Below are positions 11,120 to 22,316 of a stretch of DNA of 64,000 nucleotides, one piece after another. A model generated the notes under the pieces. That model had not been told where the DNA came from and did no database searches. It saw nothing but the letters and a program-made list of their open reading frames with translations. The DNA is from Massospora cicadina (lineage: Eukaryota; Entomophthoromycota; Entomophthoromycetes; Entomophthorales; Entomophthoraceae), in assembly GCA_022478985.1 (NCBI GenBank), contig JAKSZP010005603.1:33969-97968 (forward strand), written 5' to 3'. Within the stretch, counting starts at the first letter, position 1; each line of letters starts with the position of its first letter. The position numbers and the translations under genes were made by a program.

Positions 11120-12000
11120 CTGGACATAAGCTCCTACCCACAGGCTAAAGGAGGAAGCAATTGTATCCTAGCACAATCACCCTCCTGGCAGGTCATTCCA
11201 AGGTGGAAAAAATGTTAGAACTATTATCAAGAAATTTTTCATGGCTTAGATTGAAAGGTACCATCAGAGGCTACATCATCCGCCGCCTTACCTGCACCCA
11301 TGCTAACTTTAGGAGTAATCTGCCAGAAATCTTAAGTCCTTGCAGATTGCCAGGTTACTGTGGTCATTCCTGAGCGTGGATTTCAGCACTTCTCTACCAG
11401 ATTAAAAAAGGATATGAAATTATTATAGTAGTAGCTTACTGTTTCACAAAGTATGCGGAGTTTTTTTCCTATACAACCAAAATAATGACAAAGGGTATGC
11501 TGGAGATTTCCACTAAGGAAGTTTTCTTCAGACACAGGTTCCTGGAGGAAATCGTCAAATACTGATGGCCTTAGTTCATTTCCCATTTCTGGGGACACCT
11601 CCTCAAAAACCTCAAGATCAAGCCTTTCCGCTAATCTGTGTACCACCCCCCCAATAAGATAGGCAAACCAAGAGATTGAACTAAATGCTGGAACAGTATA
11701 TCCAGTGTTACCTCACTTCCAGACAATAATGATGTACCATTTGTTTGAAGCTCTCTAAACTGCATGCAACAACCTTGTTTACACATCCATGGGATTGTCA
11801 CCATTTTATGCAAATCGCAATTTTCACCTGAGGTGGTGGAAAAATTCCTCAAGGATCTAAACCTGGCTGCTAATGATCTAGTAAACAAAGTGAGAGAGAA
11901 TCTTGAGACCTGAGAACCAATCTAGAAAAAATAGTGAATTACCAGAAATGCAAAGTGGATGCCCACTGCTCAGAAGCCCTGCGTACCAACCTGGTGATCT
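11120..12000 (+). pseudogene. Chromovirus B integrase remnant
   Basis: AGHSKVEKMLELLSRNFSW (11185-11245) and the CTHAN stretch near 11293 mark the integrase zinc region. A YCFTKYAEFFSYT-like stretch near 11435-11475 corresponds to the D-x-F(T/S)K.A core region. Downstream frames are broken, and minus-strand open frames over the same stretch are shadows. Confidence 0.6.
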
Positions 12001-12101
12001 CATCATAATCAATGCTGAAAACTACTTAGTTGATACTAGTTTTTAAGAAGCTTGGCTCAATTTCCCTATAAACTTTCAGAACTAAACGCCAGGTAAATGA
12101 G

Positions 12102-12340
12102 GTGTCTCACAAGATAGAGTGCTCAGAAGTGTCTTACACACCCCCATGTTGCACATGTCATAAATCAGGAAGTTGGAAGGTTCCATGCTGGAGAGGACAG
12201 GTCATAATTCCAGCAACCTCAGATAAGTGGAGTAATAGGTTGAGGAATTTTGACATGAAGACATTGCGAGGAAAGCGCTGGTACCTGATCAAGTGGTATA
12301 GGTGCCCTATTGAGGAATCCTCTTAGCAAAAAGACACTGA
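12102..12340 (+). pseudogene. Chromovirus B chromodomain
   Basis: After the integrase, LRGKRWYLIKWYRCPIEESS (about 12264-12324) has the chromodomain signature (W)YL(I/V)KW.G.P.EESSWE. An E.EVE-like lead at 12110-12180 is degraded. Chromodomains at the integrase C-terminus define the chromovirus branch of Ty3/Gypsy and bind modified histones to direct integration. The final tryptophan is lost to a stop. Confidence 0.7.
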
Positions 12341-12408
12341 CTGAATCAACTGTCCTTGTAAGATGTAAGATTTCTGGGCATGAAAGGGGCTCTCCTCTGT
12401 TTTGGTAT

Positions 12409-12799
12409 GATGGTCAAAGAGTTACCTGACTGCCACATTGCCTTAATATTCTCTGCATGGATATTAAGCCTGTGATATAAGGTCCAAAATTGTGGATAAC
12501 TGTTGATATATTGGTTAAAATTCATTTTAACTCTGAAATGGCCCATATAATGCCTTGCAGAATCACTTGGCATATGAAAACAGGTCCAGAAGAGGTGGGC
12601 GATGTCCCCAAAGTTTTGGAGTTCCCCCATATTGGCCCAATAACCTTGTGAGGCTCACAGCAGAGTTTAAACTGCTGTCAAAATTATAAAAGCCCCCTGA
12701 AAAATCGTTGATTAGCTTATATAGCTTTTTAATTAATAAGAAATACAATAATTACAATAAACTACAAAACTTTATTATAAATTAAGAGGTGTTTGTTTT
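12409..12799 (+). repeat. Chromovirus B 3' LTR, left part
   Basis: The start is placed at TGATGG after a purine-rich AAAGGGG tract. It matches 5' LTR blocks (CTGACTGCC..TTAATATTC, GCCCATATAATGCCTTG, GGTCCAGAAGAGG, GAGGCTCACAGCAGAGT, ATTATAAAAGCCCC, CAATAAACT). The LINE at 12800 interrupts the LTR close to its 3' end, and the LTR resumes at 18032-18050. Compared with the 5' copy about 870 bp of interior is missing. Confidence 0.65.
12784..12799 (+). repeat. TSD of the LINE, left copy
   Basis: AAGAGGTGTTTGTTTT here and AAGGGGTGTTTGTTTT at 18032-18047 match at 15 of 16 bases and bracket the LINE. Together with the continuing LTR on both sides they define the insertion point. Confidence 0.75.
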
Positions 12800-12879
12800 G
12801 CTTTTATTTCTTGTAACAATCACTTTAGTTAATACAATTTGATTTGAACAGCAAATTTGGATAATCACACACAGGAAAG

Positions 12880-13950
12880 ATGGGCGACTCTATCAATAAA
12901 AGTAATACAACATGGGCGAGCGTCGTGGCGAGCGGTGCACTTAATGGTGCAACTAAAAGCAAGAAACGCCCTGGAGGGGGACCAGAAACCCAATCTGAAA
13001 AGAAATCGCAAACTCAGACACCATTTATGTTTATGGTATACACTGTAAGGCACGTGCAATATATGTACATTCAGTTCAACCAACCCTTATCAAAGGTGAA
13101 ACATGGGATCAGACTCTTCCTTGGGGATGAGTCACCGACCCTGTGGGAGAAAACATGTGAGGCACAGCCCTCACTTTTCCCTCACGCGGTGTATGTAGCC
13201 ACCAACAACATGGGCTGCAGCTGGATCGATATTGGTTTTGAAACAGCCAATGAAGCTGATGCCGCAGCAAAAGTCTGTGTGGAAATTGCCCTCCCTGAGG
13301 GCAAAAAAATTGTGTGCACCGCGTGCACCAGATGGAACAAAGCAAAAACTTTGTTCATCTCTTTTGACTCGCTCCCCACCAACCTTCCTCATAAGGTAAT
13401 TGAGGAGGAGCTCCAAAAAGGTCTTGTTGCCTACGGAGAATTTCAGCAACTCAAATTACAGCAATTTCACCTGATGCCCAACCTGTGCACGGGCAAAGCT
13501 ATCACTGTAAACAATCCCTTCCCAGAAGTGGAAGAGGTCTTATCCAGAATTACCCACACAGCAGAATTTCACTTCAAAGATGGGGGCCAGTCAGCCACGT
13601 TATGAGTTACACTAGAGCGCGCACCACCCATTTGCAACCACAGTGGCTCACTGGGACACAAGGAACACGCATGCCCTGTGAAAGAGGGCTTAATGGAAAA
13701 TGACTATTGTGAGGAAGCAATGGACGAAGATAATGAAAACTTCGCCAAAATGATTGACAGTCACCACCCATTCCGCTGGGGTGAAGATGGACTATACTCC
13801 ATCGTGGACCCAGTTACAAGCAAACAACGTAAAGTGGCACAAAAAGCCCACAAGCGAGCAGCAGCCGAAGCGGCGCACATGTGGAGTCCACCATTAACCC
13901 CAGACAAATTTGGGAGGATATTTCAGATATTCACCAAACCAACCAATTAG
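12880..13950 (+). pseudogene. LINE ORF1 (Gag-like RNA-binding protein)
   Basis: Starts at the ATG at 12880, 80 bp into the element. One reading frame covers 12880-13950 (356 codons), broken only by a TGA at 13603. The middle part (GFETANEADAAAK, then SLPTNLPHKVIEEELQKGL) matches the ORF1 of the ORF1-only elements at 39283, 20759 and 51640. A zinc-knuckle position follows the stop (CNHSGSLGHKEHAC, about 13633-13674), where the second Cys is Ser, so the knuckle is probably dead. Such proteins bind the LINE RNA as a ribonucleoprotein. Confidence 0.75.
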
Positions 13951-14308
13951 AACAATATGCCCAGGTCGAAAATTTTCACAGTAACCAGACTGAGCCACAA
14001 AGCGTCATCAGTCATGCACATACTGAGGAACAATGCAATCGCAATTTGGTTTAAAATGCGGTGCACAATGCAACAAAGTTGAACCTCAAAATATAAAATC
14101 CAATCAACAACCCGCATCAAATCAACATGAGACCTGTGCAGGAAAAGTTGATGCAAATGCAAAAAACTGCAATTCCATTGAATCATTGGGTCAGATCAAA
14201 GGAACCAACAATGGCAGTGAAAGAATTGGAATACAGACGTGGAGCATGGCCAAAATGAGCTGTGGTGGGATAGGGCCAGAGGGCCCTCCCTACCGCTCCT
14301 GAGGCGCC

Positions 14309-15018
14309 ATGGGCACCTCAGTGTCAATAGGGATGCTAAACATCATGGGAGCCAGGGATCATACATTCCAAGCCAAAAAGCTGGCATTCCTGCGAAAACC
14401 TCTTGTAGACACCTTGGCCATCCAAGAAACCCACTGTCTACAAGGGGAATAAGAATCCTGGTCAACCAGGGTCGCACCATCACAATATGTATGGACGTCT
14501 CACTGTGGGGTGATTGTCTGAAATAACAAAAAGATAAAATTACAAATTTGTCATTACATTTGCATGGTCAAGTCTTGGTAGCAATAATCACATGCCAAGA
14601 GAGAATTTTTTTGATAGCATGTATATATGCAACATGCACTGCAACTGAGAGAAAACAATTTTTTGAAAAAATTCCTACTCTCACCCTCCCACCAGATACC
14701 ATTATGTTAGGCGATTTCAACTGCTGGGATAACCCTGATACAGATCAATGGCCTAATCCCAGGGGATACCCACCTGGACACATTAGATATCGCACAATGA
14801 AGGCATCTCTTGGCTTACATGATGCTCTTCCCCCCAATTCAACAATTCTTCCCCATATGACAAGACCCAACATATGTGAGGGACTGCTCATATCGATGAG
14901 TTTTATTGACCACATCCTCATCCCACAATCCCACCACTCAAGTATCTCCAAATTTACAACAAAAAAGATCAATTTTTCTGACCACCGGTTAGTTATGGTG
15001 CAGTTAATGCCAACTTAA
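14309..15018 (+). pseudogene. LINE ORF2, endonuclease domain
   Basis: The probable ORF2 start is the ATG at 14309 in a frame that reads LNIMGARDHTFQAKKLAFL and then LAIQETHC, the N-terminal endonuclease blocks (N..G, QET). After stops and a frameshift the domain continues at 14548-15018 with MLGDFNCWDN, SFIDHILIP and INFSDHRLV. These are the conserved GDFN, DH and SDH motifs of the exonuclease-endonuclease-phosphatase fold that nicks target DNA. The frame change makes this copy inactive. Confidence 0.8.
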
Positions 15019-15030
15019 TCCCACACACAG

Positions 15031-16449
15031 GTGTCGCCTTGGAGAAAGCTTCACCCAGAAAATATAAAATTGCCCAAGATATCTGACTGGGTTGAAAACA
15101 AGGCTACGAACCCAGAATTCACAACCCCATTCACTTTGGATCCCATTGGAACTTGGGAAAATTTCAAAAAGGATTTAATCAACAAAACCCAACATATTGC
15201 ATCACGTAGGTACACCGCGGACACGGCCACAATTAAGCGTACCTTGGAGGAACTAGACCACCTGGAAATATATACTCCGAGATCTGGCTATAGCCCCAAC
15301 TAGGGGACGCAAATGGGCAGAAATTTCTGCCCAACTTAACAGCCTCATCTTTGAACACCAACACAGAATCAAAGTATTGAACAAAGGTAAGTTCATAAAG
15401 GAAGGCGAAACCTGTTTGACATACTTTTTCCGCCAATTCCACTCCCGTGGAAACCAGCCCACATGCACACAGGTCCGCAAGACTAATGGCACCGTGGCAA
15501 CTGACCCTGAGGAGGTCAAGGCGGAAGTACACCGCTATTACACCAAATTATATTGTGAAACGCCAACAGATTTACATAAAATTAAAGAATTTATACAAAC
15601 TGCCAAGATACAAAGTACACCACCAAATTACAATATACTATCCCTTATTATACGGGATGAGCTTTGGGAAACAATTCGCGGTGCACTACGTAGGAAATGC
15701 CCAGGGCCTGATGGGATACCCTACAAATTTTACAAAAAATATTTTCAACAAATTGCCCCCCTCCTATTGGCGTCTATGAACCAGAGCTTATTGGAAACAC
15801 GCCTATTACCAGGAGGCCATGAATCCTACGTTATAACCTTGTATAAAAAGGGTGACAAGTTGGACCTTGCCAACTGGCGCCCAATTGCACTCTCCGCCAC
15901 TGACACAGAAATTCTAACAAAAATTTTAGCAGCTAGATTAGGTGCAATTGCATCTGACGTCCTATTACCCAAACAGTTTGGGTTTATATCAGGGTGCTCA
16001 ATCTGGAACAACATGCACCCTGTTGCAAACATTTGCCAATCCAAAGCAACTGGTGCCCTGGTCTTCTTGGATCAGGAAAAGGTGTATGACCGTGTTAGCT
16101 GGCCATACCTAAAAGAATGTTTACAAGCCTTCAAACTCCCATCAAGATTAATAAAATGGGCGATGCTCCTAACAGAATCTGCAACCATGGCTGTATGCGG
16201 CCCTGGATTCCTAACAAACAATATCAAACCACACAGAGGGCTCAAACAAGGGGATCCCCTCAGCCCACTGCTATACAATTTCAGCTTTGACCTGCTCCTC
16301 CGAGTAACTGACTCACATCTCATGGGGATAACCGCATAAGGTCAACCAACGGTCAAGATACTGGCCTTTGCGGATGACTGCATAAAAGGTATAGCAAACA
16401 ATGAAGATGCCCGACAGCTGGAACGCACTCTAGAGGAATATCCAAGGTG
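15031..16449 (+). pseudogene. LINE ORF2, reverse transcriptase domain
   Basis: The main frame runs 15377-16449 with a single TAA at 16337. Blocks in order: CPGPDGIPYKFYKKY (about 15700), LYKKGDKLDLANWRPIAL (15840-15895), LLPKQFGFISGCSIWNNM, LVFLDQEKVYDRVSW (about 16060-16100), GLKQGDPLSPLLYNF (about 16240-16280), then FADD at 16367-16378 after the stop. All expected LINE RT motifs are present, including the catalytic aspartates. A linker from the endonuclease lies at 15031-15303 in another frame. It copies its own RNA at the nicked target site. Confidence 0.88.
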
Positions 16450-17880
16450 AGCAATGCATTGCTCAACAAAAAGAGGACAGAAATCATCCTCTTAGGCAAA
16501 TACACAAACAATTGGGCCACAACATCAGAACCTCATACCAACACACAAAGAAAAAACCCAATCATTTTACCCTTTGCAACACCTCCCACCACCACTCCTG
16601 TCCGACACCTTGGAATCTGGCTAGAATCAGGGGTATATGCTAATGAGACAATGGAAAGTAACCTGTTACAACGGGTATCAAACGCGTCGCCTCCCTCAAG
16701 CGAAGAACCCCAGGACTAACAGGACGAGTTACAGTTGCCAACTCGCTCATCCTCCCAATACTGTGGTGCCAGGCCCACGCGATAGCCTTCTCACCTACCT
16801 TTATAACCTCAATCCGCGCGCTTACCCAGGGCTGGCTGTGGCCTGGCTCTCACCCTCCTATACGGATGGAAACACTATTTGACCCACGCTCAAGCGGAGG
16901 CATGGGACTAATAGATTTTGAGAGCCACGCCAATCACATCCTAGGTACCTGGATAAAGGAAATCCTTGCTCCAGACCTCCCACAACAACATTGGTCCAGA
17001 GCAGCAATGACTAACTTTGCACAGGCGCTCAAATTAGCCAACCCACATAGTCCACCCAGACTACTTTCATACCTTGCCAAGCACCCTACTGCAACAGGTC
17101 CGCATGGAACCTCCCCTCATTTCAAACATATCCTCTGAACTATCCGCCATATGGGATGGACTATAGAGAACATGGGTACTATACAGGGAAGGGGATGACC
17201 CAGCTCCCAATTCAAATTAAGAAACCCAGAAAACCACCCACAGAGGTATATGCTCGCAACAACCCCAAGCATAGCTAGGATAGAATACCTAGATATGTTG
17301 GATATTCCCTATGATTTAACCACACAGAAGGCAATGTGGAAGATGACTCACCACCCACTCCTACAGCCAAGGATAAGATCAAACGCCTGGCGCTGTCTGA
17401 GAAGGACCTATAGGATGGCGGACTGTTCCAACTCCCTCCACAAAACATGCGCAGTATGTGGAGGGGAGGGATCCCTACATCACCGCCTAGAAACATGCCC
17501 CCCCAACCAAAGCTATATGGCAGGAAGTCGCACGCCTGCTTAAGATCCAAAACAAACAAGAATTTTCGATATCAAAGAGCATCTTTGCACTCCAGATTGA
17601 GTCACCAATCCCATCTACCCTCCGTTCCCTAATAATACCCATTGCAATGTGGACAATCCACACAATTGCATTATATTCATTCAAGGGCATGGTCCCAACC
17701 ATTCATGGGGTTATTAACAGATTCCATGTCCACTTACTAGAGCACTTCCAAGCCTGGCTCTATGGATATATGAGTCCAAGACAAAAAGCGCTCATAGAAT
17801 CATGGTTCCCACTCTGGTTCCTCCACACAGACCCTTTCCTTCACACCTGTTCCATAGCAGGGGAAACCACCTTGGAGTAG
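16450..17880 (+). pseudogene. LINE ORF2, C-terminal region with zinc finger
   Basis: Continues in several frames. RSSGGMGLIDFESH at about 16887 is a conserved post-RT block of LINEs (GG.GL.d...). CAVCGGEGSLHHRLETC near 17446-17496 is the C-terminal CX2CX8HX4C-type finger. The last segment, 17647-17880, ends with a TAG just before the 3' UTR. At least three frameshifts are present. Confidence 0.7.
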
Positions 17881-18031
17881 TGCACCAACCCCCCATAACT
17901 GGCAGTCCCGCTGGCAACAGGGGTAACTTGAGTACCCTGGGGTGCCTAATTTTATATTTGTCAATTATTTTCTTAGTTTTATGTATATTCGGTAATGTCC
18001 ATCCCCTGGTCAGCTTACATCAGTTAAATAA
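17881..18031 (+). other. LINE 3' UTR and tail
   Basis: Contains GTAATGTCCATCCCCTGGTC followed by AGCTTACATCAGTTAAATAA and an A-rich end. The same 3' end is found at 41079-41115 (plus), at 18956-18990 (minus) and at 49812-49850 (minus), each at the end of an ORF1-only element. This is the sequence expected to be recognised by the LINE reverse transcriptase. Confidence 0.8.
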
Positions 18032-18310
18032 AAGGGGTGTTTGTTTTAATAATTAATTTAGCTACCAATAGATCACACCTTGGACCTGGACAAGGCCATT
18101 GAAGCCTTGTTCTCACTCTCCAATGGACAGATGCTGTTAATTACCATCAGTAATTTTCTTATGTTATACCAAAGTCTCTTCACCAGATCTGTCAGTAGCC
18201 ATCTGACTATGGATCTTCTCTCCTGTGCCTTGTCAATTTTGTGGACCATCACTTGGGCATTGCTCCCAAATTGTTTTGTGGCAATGTGGAAAAAATGTCC
18301 ATCATAGTTA
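18032..18310 (+). other. Chromovirus B 3' LTR end plus second leader copy
   Basis: After the LINE the LTR resumes with the second TSD copy, then AATTAATTTAGC (matching AATTAATTTGGC at 7843-7853). The leader follows: CACCTTGGACCTGGACAAGG, TTCTCACTCTCC, AATGGACAGATG, AGATCTGTCAGTAGCC. The match to 7843-8110 ends near 18290 (TGGCAATGTGGA). A 3' LTR should be followed by host DNA, so this is the start of another tandem element. Confidence 0.7.
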
Positions 18311-18584
18311 TCTCAAAAGATTACCATCTTATTTAAACTAGTTATAAATTTATAACAACAATAGTTCAACATTTTATTATTGTTAAATTTTCTTAGTTAA
18401 GAATACACCTTAAAATATACAGTATGCAGTTACAAATATCTCTTTATTAAAACCTTTATTCTGAAGTAAGGTGTATTTAATAATTAAGGTAAATTTGGGG
18501 TATCATTAGTACTGATAGCTTAAACAATAAAAAAATGTATATGATTACAATATATCAGTTAAAATTACTAGATTATGCTCTGCT

Positions 18585-18637
18585 AGAACTAGATAAGCTT
18601 GGACCATCTAGTACTAAAAAAAGAACTAGATAAGCTT
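18585..18637 (+). mobile_element. Micro-retroposon insertion 5
   Basis: A perfect 16-bp TSD, AGAACTAGATAAGCTT, at 18585-18600 and 18622-18637 surrounds a 21-bp insert (18601-18621) of the form GGACCATCTAGTACTA plus A-run. Flanking DNA is plain AT-rich sequence. Confidence 0.88.
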
Positions 18638-18679
18638 AATTAATCTATAGAACTTCTAGACATAATATGGATTGATTTT

Positions 18680-18815
18680 AAGAGTGGTTAGCCTGGCAGG
18701 GTAAACTATGCTTTCACTCTAGTGCAGGTTTTGTTCAACACATGTTTGAAACCTGTACTGGCTATAAAAAACTTGGTGTGGTATATTTGTCCCAAGGTCA
18801 ACCTGCCTTAATTAT
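18680..18815 (+). repeat. SINE-like fragment (3' part)
   Basis: GTGTGGTATATTTGTCCCAA followed by GGTCAACCTGCCT (about 18774-18808) matches the 3' end of the SINE at 48083-48118 (GAGTGGTATATTTGTCCCAA then GATTGGCCCACCT). The preceding 90 bp could be its degraded body, but I could not identify A and B boxes with confidence. Confidence 0.45.
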
Positions 18816-18936
18816 TTTTATTATGGAATAATCTAAAATTGTAGATAATATATAGTACACAATATTAGTATATATGCTAAAGAAGATAGGTGATTAATTA
18901 TTATACTTGTAATATTTTTTGTGAAAACATAATGCC

Positions 18937-20870
18937 AAATTATATAGTAATTCTATTCAATTTATTTGAGGTACGCCAACCAGGGGATGGACAGTACCGA
19001 TCACAACACTCAAAATGACAAAACAAACTACTAACCAGGTGGGAAGCAGAAACTGCTTAACCCACCATGGCAGAGGGTGAGGAGGGGTCAGGGTTGGTTT
19101 TCAGAAAGACCCACCTCGATCAAGGGGTGTTGGTTACAGTACTGGATCAGAGCAAAGAGCCAGGGCGTTGGGGCATCTGCATAGTGGGGGCTGAGGTCAG
19201 CGTAGTAGGAGTTTTCCACTTCTGCATCAAGATAATGATGGGAAAGTGTTTCAACAAAAGCTGCGAGGAGAACTTCAGCTTCTTTGTGGGCTTCAGGAAG
19301 TTGGGTGAAAAGGGAGATACTGTGGCAGGTGATTTTGGCTGAGGGGTTGAATGAAGCAAGCGTTGTGACATTCATAACAGCGATTTCAGCATCATCAAAT
19401 AGTTTTGAGATGTCACTGCAGGGAGATTCAGGGAAGTCGGGGGGAAGAAGATGGTGGGCAGGCCATGCTGGAGCTGAGCCACTGACTGGGCCACCGCGGT
19501 GCGTAGTTTTGGGCAATGAGGAGAGGCCACCGCAGCTAAGGCGAGCTGGTGGTCACTTTGGAAGGGGGCTGTATTGGGTAGAGGAGCAAAATGGCGAGGG
19601 GTAGGGGTTTCATCAAAGTCTGGAAGGAAAAATTCTGCCTGACCATAATTGCCATGGCAGAGAGGTTGACCTGTATGCTTACTAATGAGGACATTACCTG
19701 ATTTGTCAGTTTCAGCCAATAGATCCCATGGATTTTGGTTCACTGGAATAGTGGCGTTTAAATTTGAGTGGGTAGGATTGGGCGAATGGGCAGCTGCTTG
19801 GGTGCAAATGTTGGTCCAAGCATTGCTCTGATTGGCTGGCGTAGATTTAGGTGGGAGAGTGAGGATGGAGGTTTTGGGGGGGGCTGATTTTCCATGTGGG
19901 CCCACTGAATGAGATTGGAGGGTGGGAGGGGGCAACAAAGCGCCCCATACTGAACCTCCAGAGGGAGGCTCAGAAGCTGCAGCAGCGGATTTGGCCTTAG
20001 GGCATGCTCTTTTTGCATGGTTGAGGCCAAAGCAGAGGGAAAAATCTGCCTACCATTATTGACCCAAGCCCAAAAGAAATGATCAGGCGCTGCAGCCACA
20101 CTAGCGCGGGGTGGGATTTGTTGGGCTATGGTAGGGTGGTGTGGTATGATGGTGGCTGTTGCACGAGGAGCAGCAAGGCGTTCTGCACCAGATGGAATGG
20201 CAAAGATGAGGTTGGGCTGAGTGCCATAAGCCATAAGCCCTGTGACCAACTGGTCATACAAAACCTGGGGTGGAAGGTGGGATGGGAGATTTGCAAAGGA
20301 TACCACTAGCGTGGTGTCTGAAGGGAGGCGAGTATGGGTTGTGGGAATGGGGGTTTTTTTATAAATTAGAGGAGTTTGTGCTGCCGCTTCAGCATCCTCC
20401 TCAGATTGGAACCCAACGTCAAAGTAGCCCTTAAAAGGGCGGAAGTCTATAATGCCAGCTGGCGCAAAGGCTGTAGTGGTTAGGTCAATAATTGCCTTAT
20501 TGGCATATGGGAACAAACGCCCATAGTCCACTCTGAGGCAATAGCAAATAGCAGAGCGAGGGAGGGTGAGAGGATGGGGGTGAGAAGGGTGGACGCGCGC
20601 CAGGTGGAGCGCTAAGTCCTGTGGGGGAACAAAACGGTTGGAAGCAGTGGGCAGGCTGTTTGAGCCCGTCTGAACGCGCTTGCCCGCAGGGTGGAAAACG
20701 CTAGGTGGGGGTGCACTGCTGCCCCACACTGGGGTGGCAGGCGGCAGAGCCAAGGACATCAAATAATAGGTTTGGGCAGATGGCTGTGGATAAATAAACT
20801 TAAATTTAAAATCGCTCAAAAGTGACTTTGAGCGGTCAAAGAGAGTTTTTTAAATTATATAATAATTCTA
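18937..20870 (-). mobile_element. ORF1-only LINE (HAL1-like), copy 1, with TSDs
   Basis: A 19-bp TSD with one mismatch, AAATTATATAGTAATTCTA (18937-18955) and AAATTATATAATAATTCTA (20852-20870), brackets an 1896-bp element (18956-20851) on the minus strand. It holds one ORF1-like gene and then directly the LINE 3' end (CTGTCCATCCCCTGG, 18977-18991 complement). There is no room for ORF2, so it is a complete non-autonomous unit and not a truncation: both ends are intact and the 5' end matches copy 3. Confidence 0.85.
19016..20759 (-). pseudogene. ORF1 of ORF1-only LINE, copy 1
   Basis: The likely start is the ATG at 20759 (MSLALPPATPVWGSS); homologues keep the same LPP..P.WGS opening. The frame runs to 19758, shifts to a second frame (to about 19372) and shifts again to a third (to 19088), so it is broken twice. 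Blocks: YCLRVDYGRLFPYANKAIID, IDFRPFKGYFDVGFQSEEDA, LPSDTTLVVSFANLPSHLPP, GLMAYGTQPNLIFAIPSGA, then FFWAWVN before the zinc-knuckle position, then the C-terminal SDHQLALAAVASPHC. Total about 570 residues. Presumed RNA-binding Gag-like protein; role inferred from LINE ORF1 proteins. Confidence 0.78.
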
Positions 20871-22058
20871 CCAAACTAGTCAAGAAACATTATATAGCTA
20901 TTACCTTTATTAATAAACTTTTTTTAATAGACTTATATTATCTATCTTCTTTTTTATAACTGTATATTATTTATTCAGTATTTTAAAGCATATGCTTTTT
21001 ATCACAGCATACTTAGTTGTAAAATTAGATTATTGCTCTTTTACAATCTAGATATATATTAATTCTTTTAAAACTTAATTAAAAATAATTATATAAAAGC
21101 TTGTTAAAATTAAGTCTAACTTAATAAATGTCAATTATATAAAGGACTGCTAAAGTTTTACTAAATATAGTAAAACAATTCCTGGGTCACAAGGGCAATA
21201 CCAAAGATGTTAGCCTTAATGTCAATGCTTCAAGATTTTTACATATTTTATAGTTTCTTTACCTATATTCTTATCTTTTATAATATCTTTTCTATAACTT
21301 CTTTTTTCTTTTCATAGTTATAGTTACTATTTATAAAAAAACATTGCCTAAATAAACCCTTTAAATTTACCTCTAATTTAATTGAAAAAAGTAAAAAAAT
21401 AATTTAGTGGGACATAACAATAATTTTTACTCAATAAGATAAATTGGGAAGTTTTTTCTATAAAATGGGGCCTTCTTTGTACATGGCTTGAAGTGTAAAT
21501 GTGTTAAGAAGGTATTAGCTATAAAAAGTAGTAGAGCTTGAAAAGTTGTAGTCCAGTAAATAGAAAGATGATAAAAGAGGACATGAAATTAATGAGATTT
21601 AGTTGATAATAATTCATTATTTATACCAGATGAATCTTCAAAAAAGTTGATGACCATTATAGGTATTTCTTTAAGTATAGGCATCTAAAGAACTTAAAAA
21701 TCTACTGATATGTAAAAAGTACATATTACTTAAATAATGTTGATTTGTTAGATGTTGACTAAAATAAAGCACTAACATGCCCATGCATTTATTCTTAGAG
21801 AAATGAATGAACACAAGAATTTTATTGAAAAGGTGAATTTGAGTTACAACAGAATAGTATACAAGATAGCACCAAGTAGTCAGCCAGTAAAATTAATATG
21901 ATCTGCCAAAAAGATATATAATTGTATTTGCAATTAATAGAGAAGATATATACATGTTGAATGTATTGTGGAGCGGTAAATGGAGAATAAAAAAGAGTTT
22001 TTAATCTATATTTTCTCGAGAAATTAAGCTCTTTTTAATACTGAAAAAAATAAGAAAA
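20871..22058. other. AT-rich stretch, nothing recognised
   Basis: About 1.2 kb of AT-rich sequence without open frames, LTR signatures or repeats that I can relate to other parts of the window. Confidence 0.5.
22040..22058 (-). terminator. Pol III terminator of tRNA-Leu
   Basis: Minus-strand T-runs (TTTTCTTATTTTTTT) begin within two bases of the tRNA 3' end, the standard RNA polymerase III stop signal. Confidence 0.75.
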
Positions 22059-22141
22059 TGACAACTGGAGGGTTCGAACCTCGGGACACAATGTAGACTG
22101 CGACCTGAACGCAGCGCCTTAAATCGCTCGGCCAAGTTACC
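22059..22141 (-). tRNA. tRNA-Leu (anticodon CAG)
   Basis: On the minus strand the 5' part reads GGTAACTTGGCCGAGCGATT, with an acceptor stem GGTAACT pairing with AGTTGTC and discriminator A at 22059. The anticodon arm is CTGCG-TTCAGGT-CGCAG, giving anticodon CAG (Leu, CUG codon). A class II variable arm and a T arm with GGTTCGAACCC follow. Total 83 nt, no intron, no encoded CCA. An A/B box arrangement (TGGCCGAGCG..., GGTTCGAAC) is present. Downstream on the minus strand is ATTTTCTTATTTTTTT, an RNA polymerase III terminator. One T-stem pair is C-C. This is the only clearly host gene in the window. Confidence 0.9.
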
Positions 22142-22316
22142 ATTTATCATTTTTTTATATTTTAAAATGTAATAACTGTAAAATAGAGGAGCAAAAATTT
22201 GCGATGCTAGTTTTTTAGATTACACTGTTAAAAATCCAAGAGTCTTATTTTACCACCTTATAGTTATATGTTAAACTCAATTATGCAAACTCTAAAACTA
22301 TTTAGAGTATGATAAG

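Larger units (their letters stand above)
12800..18031 (+). mobile_element. LINE with ORF1 and ORF2, near full length, nested in an LTR
   Basis: Non-LTR retrotransposon of about 5.2 kb with an 80-bp 5' UTR, ORF1 (12880-13950), and ORF2 with an apurinic-like endonuclease, reverse transcriptase and C-terminal zinc finger (14309-17880). The 3' UTR ends ATGTCCATCCCCTGGTCAGC...TTAAATAAAAG. It is flanked by a 16-bp TSD. The reading frames are only lightly broken, so it is younger than the surrounding Gypsy element. Base composition is more GC-rich than the flanks. It is most like L1/Tx1-type LINEs by its RT blocks and CCHC-like ORF1, but clade assignment needs a phylogeny. Confidence 0.85.

Noticed and set aside
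12865..13449. Minus-strand open frames over LINE ORF1
   Set aside because: They are shadows of the plus-strand ORF1, whose frame is longer and matches related ORF1 proteins.
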